The notes under the pieces were generated by a model. That model saw nothing but the letters and a program-made list of their open reading frames with translations, made no database searches and was not told the DNA's origin. DNA of 64,000 bases from Enterobacteriaceae bacterium UBA2655 (lineage in GTDB: Bacteria; Pseudomonadota; Gammaproteobacteria; Enterobacterales; Enterobacteriaceae), in contig DENB01000095.1 in NCBI GenBank assembly GCA_002359495.1, forward strand, positions 21,163 to 85,162, read 5' to 3'. Below are positions 16,506 through 24,942 of this stretch, in pieces. The translations under genes and the position numbers were made by a program. Positions within the stretch are counted from its first letter, which is position 1. Each line of letters starts with the position of its first letter.

Positions 16506-17585
16506 TTACGCTCCTGCGTTTTCGTCAGCGGCCGGTTCATCAGCGGCCGGTTCAGCGAATACACCGGTTTCGATGTTTTCCGCCAGGGCGGCGCAGCGGT
16601 AATCCTCCACCACATACGCCTCATTAACCGACTCAAGGTTTTCGATGCGGTCGCGTTTCGGGTTATCGATCACCGAACGGCGGCGGGTTTCTTCCTGCCA
16701 GTAAATCGACAGGTTATCCAGGCGCGTCACCAGCAGCGCATTGGCCGGGAAGTACGGCGCGCGCACCGCCTGCAGGCCGCCCATGCGTTTCTGGCTGATG
16801 ATGAGATCGGCGGCCAGCTTGTTGGTGTTGTCCAGGTCGTTATTCACCAGCGGGAAATATTTGTCAGACAGCAGCGCGCGACCACAGATAACAACCAGCT
16901 CGTCATCGTCCTGAAAAATCGGGTCGATCAGCTCGTTAACCACATCCATCACCAGCGCGTCCAGGTTGGCATAATCGCCGCCTTTGCCGACCTTCACTGC
17001 GCCTTTCGTGGTCACGCCGTCTTTCGTGGTGCTGCCCATCACGTTCTCCGGCTTGTCCTCGCGGATTTTCTGCAGCCAGCCTTTGTTGACGTCCTGCAAC
17101 ATCGGGTTGTCTTTGCGGTTGGAAGTTTTGGCGCGCTTCACGCCATTGAAGCCGATCATGATGCGGTCCAGTGCCTGACGCTTCACGATGGCGTCACGGA
17201 TGCGTACCTGAAAGTCCTGAAACTTCGCCCACATATCCAGCTTCGCGTAGGGCAGCGCGGTGTCGAAGTTGGTCTGCTCGCACTTGTATTCCACATTTTC
17301 CATCAGCGTCGGATCGGTTGGTTCGCGTTCTGCTGATGTGGTGTCCGTGGTGCCTGCGATTGAACTTCCCACGCCGAGGCCCAGCAGCTGCCCGGACTGT
17401 TCGGCCACGCCCATCACGTTAATCAGGGTCAGGAAGGCGGCGGACTGCTGGATCTGCTCCTCCAGCGTCTGCGCCACGGACGCCTCCACGCTGAATTTAC
17501 TGGACAGGTCAGACACGCCCACGTTGTAAATCTGCGCCAGTCGCGTCAGGTAAGCGTTAAAGGCAAAACGGGTTTTCTGTTTCAT
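16506..17585 (-). CDS. N: major capsid protein gpN
   Basis: 359 residues (P2 gpN 357). It opens MKQKTRFAFNAYLTRLAQIYNV and carries the FVGFN/VKRAKTSNRKDNPMLQDVNKGWLQKIRE segment and the conserved IYWQEETRRRSVIDNPKRDRIENLESVNEAYVVEDY near the C-terminus. In P2 the N-terminal 31 residues are removed by gpO. The last ten residues are an acidic repeat (EPAADEPAADENAGA) not essential to the fold. Confidence 0.95.
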   Translation of the reverse strand: MKQKTRFAFNAYLTRLAQIYNVGVSDLSSKFSVEASVAQTLEEQIQQSAAFLTLINVMGVAEQSGQLLGLGVGSSIAGTTDTTSAEREPTDPTLMENVEYKCEQTNFDTALPYAKLDMWAKFQDFQVRIRDAIVKRQALDRIMIGFNGVKRAKTSNRKDNPMLQDVNKGWLQKIREDKPENVMGSTTKDGVTTKGAVKVGKGGDYANLDALVMDVVNELIDPIFQDDDELVVICGRALLSDKYFPLVNNDLDNTNKLAADLIISQKRMGGLQAVRAPYFPANALLVTRLDNLSIYWQEETRRRSVIDNPKRDRIENLESVNEAYVVEDYRCAALAENIETGVFAEPAADEPAADENAGA

Positions 17586-17601
17586 TGATTTTGTTGCTCC
17601 A

Positions 17602-18441
17602 TCAGCAATTGGTCAGGGTGCCAGCCGGGGCATCGCCGCCCGGTGCGTGCTGGCGATAATCGGCGCGGCTGTCCTGGCGGCTCAGCGTCTCCGTCAGCGC
17701 GGTGAAGGCTTCCTGCTGCGCCTGCAGCGCCGCTTCCAGTTCGCCGGTGCGCTCCGCCTGCTCAGCCAGGGCACTGTCCGCGCGGGCGCTGTAGGTCTGG
17801 TGCTCCTTCGCAATCAGCTCCACCGCCTGATGCACGTCCGAAAAACGGGCGTCATCGGTCTGCCGTTGTTTGGTGAACATCGCGGTGACACGGGCAAACA
17901 GCCCCGGTTTTTCTTCCGGCACGTCTTCCAGCTCAATCAGGGTTTCTTCTGCGGCAGTAAAGAGGTTTTCCGGGTGCTGCTTGCGCTTTGCCAGCGGGTG
18001 TTTCTCCGCCGAGGCGCTGAACTGCAACATTTCGGTACCGAGGCTTGCCGGGTTATCAGTAACAGCCAGCCCAACCAGATACGCTTTGCCGGTGTCGGCA
18101 AATTTGGTGTTGACCTCCATTGAGGTGAAAAGCTTTTGCATCTTGCCGGTCATGGCGACCAGATCGTCAGTCGGGGTAATAAGTGCAAACAGGCCCAGCT
18201 TGCCGTCCAGCAAACCACCCTCAATTTCTTCCGTTTCCAGCGCGTCCACTACACCAAAGCGGCGAAACGGGCTGTCAGGCGTATAGCCATTGATGTGTTC
18301 CATATTGATCACGGCGGTGTAGACCTTCGGGTCATAACTCGCCGCCATCTGCTCCAGCCATTCACGCTGGATTTCGCGTCCGTCCGTGGTGGCACCTTCC
18401 ACCCCGATCCGAAAACGCTTTGCTTTAACTGCCACTGCCAT
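17602..18441 (-). CDS. O: capsid scaffold and maturation protease gpO
   Basis: 279 residues (P2 gpO 284). The N-terminal half is the serine-protease domain (FRIGVEGATTDGREIQREWLEQMAASYDPKVY, then AVTDNPASLGTEMLQFSA); the C-terminal half is a helical scaffold (ALAEQAERTGELEAALQAQQEAF). It shapes the procapsid and cleaves N, itself and the portal. It leads the O-N-M-L-X operon. Confidence 0.94.
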   Translation of the reverse strand: MAVAVKAKRFRIGVEGATTDGREIQREWLEQMAASYDPKVYTAVINMEHINGYTPDSPFRRFGVVDALETEEIEGGLLDGKLGLFALITPTDDLVAMTGKMQKLFTSMEVNTKFADTGKAYLVGLAVTDNPASLGTEMLQFSASAEKHPLAKRKQHPENLFTAAEETLIELEDVPEEKPGLFARVTAMFTKQRQTDDARFSDVHQAVELIAKEHQTYSARADSALAEQAERTGELEAALQAQQEAFTALTETLSRQDSRADYRQHAPGGDAPAGTLTNC

Positions 18442-18518
18442 AAGTCAGGCTCCGTTGAGTAAAAACTCTGTGAGGCCCTATGTTTGCGGCGGAAGGGGAC
18501 TGAAACAACGCGGGGGCG

Positions 18519-18538
18519 TTGTGTAGAAAACCACACAA
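18519..18538. promoter_or_regulatory. Ogr-type activator site shared by the divergent O and P promoters
   Basis: TTGTGTAGAAAACCACACAA, the most symmetric of the three TTGT-N12-ACAA dyads, lies midway between the divergent genes O and P. A second dyad, ACAACGC / GCGTTGT (18505-18522), overlaps it on the left. Ogr bound here could serve both operons. Confidence 0.7.
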
Positions 18539-18577
18539 GCAGCGGCGGCGGAAAAGCGGACGGCGGGACCGTATTTT

Positions 18578-20350
18578 GTGCCCATGACCATGATAATGAC
18601 GCCCGACGACCTCGATCCCCGCCGACAGGCCATGCTCCTGTACTTTCAGGGATACCGTATTGCCCGCATTGCTGAAATGCTGGGCGAAAAACCCGCAACC
18701 GTTCACAGCTGGAAGAAGCGCGACAAATGGGGCGACTACGGCCCGTTAGATCAGATGCAGCTCACCACTGCCGCGCGCTATTGCCAGCTCATCATGAAGG
18801 AGCAAAAAGAAGGGAAAGACTTCAAGGAAATCGACCTGCTGGCGCGCCAGTCCGAGCGCCACGCCCGTATCGGCAAATTCAGTAACGGCGGGAATGAAGC
18901 GGACCTGAACCCGAAGGTGGCGAACCGCAACAGCGGACCGCGCAGGCCACCGGAGAAAAACGTATTCACCGATGAACAGATTGAAAAACTGCAGGACGTT
19001 TTTCACAGCACGATGTTCGACTATCAGCGCAAATGGTGGGAAGCAGGCAACCGACACCGCATCCGCAACCTGCTTAAATCCCGCCAGATTGGCGCGACTT
19101 ACTTCTTTGCCCGCGAGGCGCTGATAGACGCGCTGACCAGCGGGCGCAACCAGATTTTTCTCTCAGCGAGTAAGGCGCAGGCGCACGTTTTCAAACAGTA
19201 CATCATCGAATTCGCCAAAGAGGTTGACGTCGAACTGAAAGGCGACCCGATGACGCTCAGTAACGGCGCGTGCCTGTACTTTTTAGGCACCAATGCCCGC
19301 ACCGCGCAGAGCTATCACGGCAACCTCTATCTGGATGAATATTTCTGGATACCGAAGTTTCAGGAACTGCGCAAGGTGGCGTCCGGCATGGCGCTGCATA
19401 AGAAATGGCGTCAGACCTATTTTTCCACGCCGTCCAGCCTGACCCACAGCGCCTATCCGTTCTGGTCCGGCGCCATGTTTAACCGGGGCCGCGCCAAAGC
19501 GGATCGCATCGAGTTTGATCTGTCTCACGCCACCCTGTCGCCGGGCCTGTTGTGCGGAGACAACCAGTTTCGCCAGATTGTGACCGTGGAGGATGCAGTG
19601 CGCGGCGGCTGTAACCTGTTTGACCTTGACCAGCTGCGACTTGAGTACAGCCCGCCGGAATACCAGAACCTGCTGATGTGTCAGTTTGTGGATGACTTGG
19701 CATCCGTATTTCCGCTGGCAGACCTGCAGGCATGCATGGTTGACAGCTGGGAAGTCTGGAGTGATTTCGAGGCGCTGGCCCTGCGTCCGTTTGGCCGCAA
19801 AGAGGTCTGGATCGGTTACGACCCGGCGAAGGGCACGCAGAACGGCGACAGCGCCGGATGCGTGATCATCGCCCCGCCGTCCGCCACGGGCGGTAAGTTC
19901 CGCATTCTGGAGCGCCACCAGTGGCGCGGCATGGATTTTCGCGCGCAGGCCGAGTCCATCCGCCAGCTGACGCTGCAGTACAACGTGACCTATATCGGCA
20001 TCGACACCACCGGCGTCGGACATGGCGTGTATGAAAACGTGAAAGCCTTTTTCCCGGCGGTGAAGGAGTTTGTCTATAACCCGAACGTGAAAAACGCTCT
20101 GGTGCTGAAAGCGTACGACATTATCAGCCACCGCCGTCTGGAGTTTGACGCCGGGCATACTGACATTGCGCAGTCCTTTATGGCAATCCGCCGCACCACC
20201 ACCAACAGCGGCAACCGGCCAACCTATGAAGCCAGCCGCAGCGAAGAAGCCAGCCACGCCGATCTGGCATGGGCCACCATGCACGCCCTGGCAAACGAAC
20301 CCCTGCAGGGCGAAGCGGCCCACACCCGAAATATTATGGAGATGTTCTGA
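18578..20350 (+). CDS. P: terminase ATPase subunit gpP
   Basis: About 590 residues, as in P2. An N-terminal helix-turn-helix (YFQGYRIARIAEMLGEKPATVHSWKKRDKWG) recognises cos-side DNA; the ATPase domain follows (SRQIGATYFFAREALIDALTSG, YLDEYFWI), and an RNase H-like nuclease fold makes up the C-terminus (VWIGYDPAKGTQNGDSAG). It drives packaging with gpM. GTG 18578 has the better ribosome-binding spacing; ATG 18584 is the alternative start. The stop overlaps the Q start by one base. Confidence 0.94.
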   Translation: MPMTMIMTPDDLDPRRQAMLLYFQGYRIARIAEMLGEKPATVHSWKKRDKWGDYGPLDQMQLTTAARYCQLIMKEQKEGKDFKEIDLLARQSERHARIGKFSNGGNEADLNPKVANRNSGPRRPPEKNVFTDEQIEKLQDVFHSTMFDYQRKWWEAGNRHRIRNLLKSRQIGATYFFAREALIDALTSGRNQIFLSASKAQAHVFKQYIIEFAKEVDVELKGDPMTLSNGACLYFLGTNARTAQSYHGNLYLDEYFWIPKFQELRKVASGMALHKKWRQTYFSTPSSLTHSAYPFWSGAMFNRGRAKADRIEFDLSHATLSPGLLCGDNQFRQIVTVEDAVRGGCNLFDLDQLRLEYSPPEYQNLLMCQFVDDLASVFPLADLQACMVDSWEVWSDFEALALRPFGRKEVWIGYDPAKGTQNGDSAGCVIIAPPSATGGKFRILERHQWRGMDFRAQAESIRQLTLQYNVTYIGIDTTGVGHGVYENVKAFFPAVKEFVYNPNVKNALVLKAYDIISHRRLEFDAGHTDIAQSFMAIRRTTTNSGNRPTYEASRSEEASHADLAWATMHALANEPLQGEAAHTRNIMEMF

Positions 20351-21408
20351 TGAGCAAACGAAAAAACCGCGCCCGCACGCAGCCGGTGAGTAAACCCGCG
20401 CAGATGACCGGCGCCCCGTCAGCGGAGGCGTTTACTTTTGGCGACCCGGTGCCGGTTCTGGACCGCCGCGAACTGCTGGATTATGTGGAATGCGTCATTA
20501 TGGATCGCTGGTATGAGCCGCCGGTCAGCTTTGACGGACTGGCGCGCACCTACCGCGCCGCCGTGCATCACAGCTCATCCATTAACGTGAAGCGGAATAT
20601 CCTGACCAGCACGTTCATCCCGCATCCGCTGCTCAGTCAGCAGGCGTTCAGCCGCTTCGTGCAGGATTATCTGGTGTTTGGCAACGCCTATCTGGAAAAG
20701 CGCACCAACCGGCTGGGCGGCGTGCTGTCGCTAGAGCCTGCGCTGGCAAAATACACCCGGCGCGGGACCGACCTCGATACCTACTGGTTTGTGCAGTACG
20801 GCCTGACGACTCAGCCTTACCAGTTCACGCCGGGCAGCGTGTTTCATCTGATGGAGCCGGATTTGAATCAGGAGATTTACGGCCTGCCGGAATACCTGTC
20901 GGCTATCCCGTCCACCCTGCTGAATGAGTCGGCCACGCTGTTCCGCCGCAAGTATTATCTCAACGGCAGCCACGCGGGTTTTATCATGTACGTGACCGAC
21001 CCGGCGCAGAGCCAGGAAGATGTGGACAGTATGCGCCAGGCGATGCGAAGCGCGAAGGGGCCGGGCAACTTCCGCAACCTGTTTATGTACTCGCCGAGCG
21101 GCAAGAAGGACGGCATTCAGATCATCCCGCTGTCGGAAGTCGCGGCAAAGGATGAGTTTTTGAACATCAAAAATGTGAGCCGGGATGACATGATGGCGGC
21201 GCACCGCGTGCCGCCGCAGATGATGGGAATTATTCCAAACAACACCGGCGGGTTCGGGGATGTTGAAAAGGCTAGCCGCGTGTTTGTTCGTAATGAGCTT
21301 ATCCCCCTGCAGAAACGACTGGAGGAACTGAACAGCTGGCTGGGTGAGGAAGTGATCCGCTTTGCTCCCTACAGTCTGGAACCCTCAGAAAGCAATCCTG
21401 CGGCCTGA
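20350..21408 (+). CDS. Q: portal protein gpQ
   Basis: 352 residues from the ATG that overlaps the P stop (TGATG); P2 gpQ has 344. The PBSX-type portal signature is clear: VYTERTYRAAVHHSSSINVKRNIL-like segment, then LVFGNAYLEKRTNRLGGVLSLEPALAKYTRRG, and HRVPPQMMGIIPNNTGGFGDVEKA near the end. It forms the twelve-fold ring through which DNA enters and leaves the head. Confidence 0.94.
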   Translation: MSKRKNRARTQPVSKPAQMTGAPSAEAFTFGDPVPVLDRRELLDYVECVIMDRWYEPPVSFDGLARTYRAAVHHSSSINVKRNILTSTFIPHPLLSQQAFSRFVQDYLVFGNAYLEKRTNRLGGVLSLEPALAKYTRRGTDLDTYWFVQYGLTTQPYQFTPGSVFHLMEPDLNQEIYGLPEYLSAIPSTLLNESATLFRRKYYLNGSHAGFIMYVTDPAQSQEDVDSMRQAMRSAKGPGNFRNLFMYSPSGKKDGIQIIPLSEVAAKDEFLNIKNVSRDDMMAAHRVPPQMMGIIPNNTGGFGDVEKASRVFVRNELIPLQKRLEELNSWLGEEVIRFAPYSLEPSESNPAA

Positions 21409-21438
21409 TTAATCTCAGCCCGACTCTGCCCCCTCATT

Positions 21439-21478
21439 AAAGCGCCTCAGCAGCATTCTGCGGGGCGCTTTCTTTTTT
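21439..21478 (+). terminator. terminator of the P-Q operon
   Basis: Stem AAAGCGCC / GGCGCTTT with a 17-base loop, followed by CTTTTTT. It lies 30 bases after the Q stop and before cos. Confidence 0.75.
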
Positions 21479-21564
21479 GCCGCTCCGCTTCACCCCGTGA
21501 TTTTCGACGCGCCTGCGGGCCGCTGACGCAGCCAGATCCCCACAGGTGAACACGATAGCGCGCG

Positions 21565-21583
21565 CTCGTAGCCCCGCCACGCC
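21565..21583 (-). other. putative cos (cohesive end) site
   Basis: The minus strand reads GGCGTGGCGGGGCTACGAG. From memory, the 19-base ends of phages 186 and P2 are GGCGTGGCGGGGAAAGCAT and GGCGAGGCGGGGAAAGCAC; the first 12 bases here equal those of 186. It lies between Q and the tin/old-type locus, exactly where cos is on the P2 map once the genome is opened at att. The flanks hold dyads (GCGCGC at 21559 and 21586) as cos regions do. Confidence 0.7.
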
Positions 21584-21633
21584 TGCGCGCTTTATGGAGT
21601 GGTTTTCATGCAGGTGCATGACATAAGCAAAAG

Positions 21634-21651
21634 CCCGCCATTACTGGCGGG
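21634..21651. other. hairpin beside cos
   Basis: Stem CCCGCC, loop ATTACT, GGCGGG; on the minus strand it is followed by CTTTTGC. It could be a weak leftward terminator or part of the packaging region. The rest of 21409-21781 holds only the terminator and cos described here; no gene is visible. Confidence 0.45.
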
Positions 21652-21781
21652 GCAGGGATAAAACGATCCTTTTGAGATCATGCAAATCCATGCGCTCTAC
21701 ACATGCATGCGCTAACCCGATTGCAGGAATGCAGGGCGCATGCGACAATAGAAATATTTTTTACTAGAGTAATGGGGACGC

Positions 21782-22789
21782 ATGGATCAGAGAATCCTTG
21801 AACATGAGGCAATAAAACAACTTAGCAAAAAATCAGTGCGCAAGTTGTTTGGGGTTCATGATATTCCTAGAGCTAGTTCACCATTTCGTTACCCCGGTGG
21901 CAAGGATAAACTCGCCTCTTTTCTGGCTATTTTTCTTGTGCATAACAAATTGAATGGTGCTCGTTTTATTGAGCCATTTTGCGGCGGTGCTGGCGCTTCA
22001 CTTTCGCTGTTATTAGGTGGTTACGTTAAAGAAATTCATTTAAATGACAAAAATTACGCTTTATTTTGTTTCTGGGATCAGTTACTGAATAATACTGAAA
22101 ACCTTTTAGATATGGTTTATCAGAATGTTCCTTCAATTGATGATTGGCATAGGCAAAAAGAAATTTACCAATCAAGCATCACCGAGCCTAATAAATATTC
22201 TAAGCTTGAATATGGGTTCAGTGTTTTTTATCTTAACAGAGCAAATAGGTCTGGCGTTCTCAGTGCAGGACCCATTGGTGGTCTAGACCAATCAGGTAAA
22301 TATAAGATTGACTGCCGATATACAGTTAGCACTCTAATTAGGAAGCTTGAAAAAATTGCGAGCATGAGAGATTGTATATTTGTTTATAACGAAAACTGCA
22401 TTGATTTTTTGAAAAAGTTTGATGATAAAAAAAATTATGACAATGATTTTGTCTATTTAGATCCTCCTTATGTTAAAGAAGGGAGAAATATTTACTCTAA
22501 GAATTTTTGTTTTAATGATATGCAGCATAGAGAACTTAAAGACTATATAGCCAATTATGCTAATCGGTGGCTAATTTCTTACGATGACCATCCATTAGTG
22601 CATGAGTTATATTCGAAGCATGGTACGAGGGCAGTAGAGATAAGTTATGTCATGAATCAGGCAAAGGTTGGAAAAGAGTTAATGATAGCTGATTCGCGAT
22701 TAAGAATGCCAGAGTCACTTTTCACCGTTGACATACTAGAGCCTGAAGGCATTGCTGCGATTGAAAAAGGTATAATAAAAACGGCCTGA
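21782..22789 (+). CDS. D12-class DNA adenine-N6 methyltransferase
   Basis: 335 residues. Motifs of the alpha-group (Dam/DpnM-like) enzymes stand in order: FRYPGGK at 35-41, FIEPFCGGAGASLSL at 62-76 (AdoMet binding), LNRANRSGVLSAGPIGG at 151-167, and the catalytic DPPY at 227-230. It would methylate adenine in a short, unknown site, either guarding phage DNA or acting as partner of the two genes facing it. The gene is far more AT-rich than the phage structural genes, with many AAA, ATT and TTT codons, a sign of separate acquisition. A GGGGAC ribosome binding site precedes ATG 21782. It lies in the position of the P2 tin/old cargo locus. Confidence 0.9.
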   Translation: MDQRILEHEAIKQLSKKSVRKLFGVHDIPRASSPFRYPGGKDKLASFLAIFLVHNKLNGARFIEPFCGGAGASLSLLLGGYVKEIHLNDKNYALFCFWDQLLNNTENLLDMVYQNVPSIDDWHRQKEIYQSSITEPNKYSKLEYGFSVFYLNRANRSGVLSAGPIGGLDQSGKYKIDCRYTVSTLIRKLEKIASMRDCIFVYNENCIDFLKKFDDKKNYDNDFVYLDPPYVKEGRNIYSKNFCFNDMQHRELKDYIANYANRWLISYDDHPLVHELYSKHGTRAVEISYVMNQAKVGKELMIADSRLRMPESLFTVDILEPEGIAAIEKGIIKTA

Positions 22790-22799
22790 AATCAGGCCG
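22782..22799 (-). terminator. terminator hairpin enclosing both convergent stop codons
   Basis: A perfect dyad, CGGCCTGA AA TCAGGCCG. The TGA of the methylase (22787-22789) and the TGA of the facing gene (minus, 22792-22794) both lie within its arms. On the minus strand it is followed by TTTTT, so it should end the leftward two-gene operon. Confidence 0.75.
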
Positions 22800-23811
22800 C
22801 CTCTGCTTGTAAAGTTGCGGTTGTAGATATTACATATTGAGAAATATTATTTATTTCATCCGATCTTTCAATAAGTAACTCAGGGTTAGAGGCTAAAATA
22901 TCTAATCCTCTTTTGAAGCAAGTTGGCAATCTAAGCCTATGTAACACAGCTCCAAACTCCTCAGCGATAAGAGATATATGATCTCTTTTTATTGACTCAT
23001 CATCGCTTTCAAAATCAAATGGGATAACAATTGCGTCAATTATTCTGTATATTCTTCTTGATAACCAGTGACGTTGTATAACATCGATATCTTCTTTTAC
23101 GGCTTTTGAACGCCAATCATTGCCGCTTGCTACTTGTGCAAAATAGACAAGTTTAGTACCTGGAAAAACATCGCGAGGATTGTCATCTTTCCAAGCAATA
23201 ACATCAATACCAGCATCCTTATGAGGTCTACTTTGTAAATATAAATTAACGTCTTCAAAAGGTTTAACTTTACCTTCCCCAATTAAATCGACGGCTCGAG
23301 TCAATGCATCATAAAACTGAGAGCTATCAGGTCTGGGCCAACCAAAAGAAATACTATGACCTTGTACGTAACCTGCTAGAGCAATTGTTGCGGCAATCTG
23401 TAGTAAATCTCGCTGTTGGCCTGTTGGCTTTTCTAGCCCACTGAATAATCTTGAGGCTGACATATGAGAAAAATACAAACAATAAATATAGATATGTTGA
23501 TCTACTGTCAATTGTTCTAACCTTTCCTCGGTCAGCTCTAAACACAGACTATCTTCGTTAAAAACAAACGGGTAGCTTTCACCTAAAATATCCTTTCTTT
23601 GCTGATATTGCTCTAATAATCTTTGGATTTCATTTTCTACTTCGGCATCTTCTTCTCCTATATTAGAAGATGTGAATGAGTCTAGGTTTTCAAGGATGTT
23701 TCTCAGCTCAGAAATACGAATTGTGTAGTAAACGTTGGATAAACACGATAACTCAAGCCAATCTAATTTGACTTGAATGTGATGACTTTCAGGGTAGGGT
23801 AGCAGTTGCAT
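22792..23811 (-). CDS. unrecognised protein with restriction-nuclease-like core, second gene of cargo operon
   Basis: 339 residues; I do not recognise the family. Visible parts: an acidic coiled segment at 52-75, a helical middle, and a stretch at 199-236 (DAGIDVIAWKDD, then TKLVYFAQVASGNDWRSK) that resembles the active-site hairpin of PD-(D/E)XK nucleases: D203 on the first strand and Q226 on the second, with the usual lysine replaced by A228 and K236 nearby as a possible substitute. A cytoplasmic enzyme is likely, as no signal or membrane segment is seen. It follows the ParB-like gene after three bases, so the two are surely co-expressed. AT-rich like its neighbours. Nuclease function is inference. 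Confidence 0.55.
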   Translation of the reverse strand: MQLLPYPESHHIQVKLDWLELSCLSNVYYTIRISELRNILENLDSFTSSNIGEEDAEVENEIQRLLEQYQQRKDILGESYPFVFNEDSLCLELTEERLEQLTVDQHIYIYCLYFSHMSASRLFSGLEKPTGQQRDLLQIAATIALAGYVQGHSISFGWPRPDSSQFYDALTRAVDLIGEGKVKPFEDVNLYLQSRPHKDAGIDVIAWKDDNPRDVFPGTKLVYFAQVASGNDWRSKAVKEDIDVIQRHWLSRRIYRIIDAIVIPFDFESDDESIKRDHISLIAEEFGAVLHRLRLPTCFKRGLDILASNPELLIERSDEINNISQYVISTTATLQAEAA

Positions 23812-23814
23812 TTA

Positions 23815-24942
23815 TTATCCCTCAATGCTTTGCAATTGAAACTGCACCTTAGAAACTTTTTTCTTGAACTGATCTATATAATTCCTTGTATTATCATCTA
23901 AAGATTCAGTTCTATCCAAAACGGAAGAGATCGTATCGAGTTGTTTATTTATTTCAAGAAAGGCATCTTTTATATGCTGTAGCGGGTCACCAGCTTGTTT
24001 ATATAACTCGGATAAATTTTCAACACCAGACTTAAAGGCTTCATAGGATGCTTCATTCGCCAATACTTCTCCAAAGTATTTTAAATCTGGGTTTTGGGAT
24101 GAAATCAAAGATGCTCTTTTGTCTTTTTTATAACCATAAAGACCAATAAGGACATCTTTCAACTTTTCAATATTTCGCATTGGTACTGGATTGACTTTAA
24201 GTGTAACATTCCAGTCTCTATCCAAACCAAGAAAATCTTTATATTCCGTTCTGTTTAAGGCTGTATATAAATGAGAGAAAGAAAATTTTGGCGACATACG
24301 ATCTGTATGAATGTCATATATTTCTTGATTTTTAGCTTGCTCAAGAACAAACATGGCACTTACAATTGAACGTACTGTATTATTACTATCACCAAGTTTT
24401 TTTGTTATGTGGTCAATTGTTAGACCATTATCTCTTTCATTCACGAACCATTTATATGCAAACTGTGCTTTAGCAAACGAATCCCATTTGTGCGGTCCAT
24501 TTACATGTTTGAAACCTATAAATGAACGAGCCTCAGACTCATTATTGACTAAATATACTGCTACTTCTTTCAAACTGTCTATGACGTGAGCATCCAATTC
24601 TTTAGGAACTACGACACGGCACTTTTGCGCTAATCCCGGCTCAGTTAAAAGCTTAACTGCAGCCAAACGGCGATTACCTTCTAATACAACGTACTTATCT
24701 CCTTTTTTCATGACAATTAAAGGCTCAATTGACATATATCCATTTTCAGAAATGGACTTTATCAACTCTTCTAAATCTGCTGTATCAGAGAGAGCCTTAA
24801 CAAGCTCATGCGGATCCGCATTGTCATTAAAATTTTTACCATTATAGAGTCTTGGATTTTTAGCATCCAAGATTAATTCATCTGGAGAAATCATTTCCGT
24901 TTTAAACGGTTTTAAGACTGTTAGTGGCATTTTATACACCAT
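23815..24942 (-). CDS. ParB/Srx-fold protein, first gene of cargo operon
   Basis: 375 residues. The N-terminal 100 hold the ParB boxes: ISPDELILDAKNPRL (18-32), LIKSISENGYMSIEPLIVM (60-78) and KYVVLEGNRRLAAVKLL (83-99), where EGNRR takes the place of the GERR nucleotide-binding box. A helix-turn-helix-like segment follows (LTIDHITKKLGDSNNTVRSIVSAMFVL, about 174-200), and residues 320-375 form a predicted coiled coil. There is no ParA gene nearby, so plasmid-type partition is unlikely; stand-alone ParB-fold proteins often act as nucleases, CTP switches or DNA-modification enzymes. The ATG at 24942 is weakly supported; a second ATG at 24930 (MPLTVLK) has a GGTG ahead of it. Confidence 0.75.
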   Translation of the reverse strand: MVYKMPLTVLKPFKTEMISPDELILDAKNPRLYNGKNFNDNADPHELVKALSDTADLEELIKSISENGYMSIEPLIVMKKGDKYVVLEGNRRLAAVKLLTEPGLAQKCRVVVPKELDAHVIDSLKEVAVYLVNNESEARSFIGFKHVNGPHKWDSFAKAQFAYKWFVNERDNGLTIDHITKKLGDSNNTVRSIVSAMFVLEQAKNQEIYDIHTDRMSPKFSFSHLYTALNRTEYKDFLGLDRDWNVTLKVNPVPMRNIEKLKDVLIGLYGYKKDKRASLISSQNPDLKYFGEVLANEASYEAFKSGVENLSELYKQAGDPLQHIKDAFLEINKQLDTISSVLDRTESLDDNTRNYIDQFKKKVSKVQFQLQSIEG

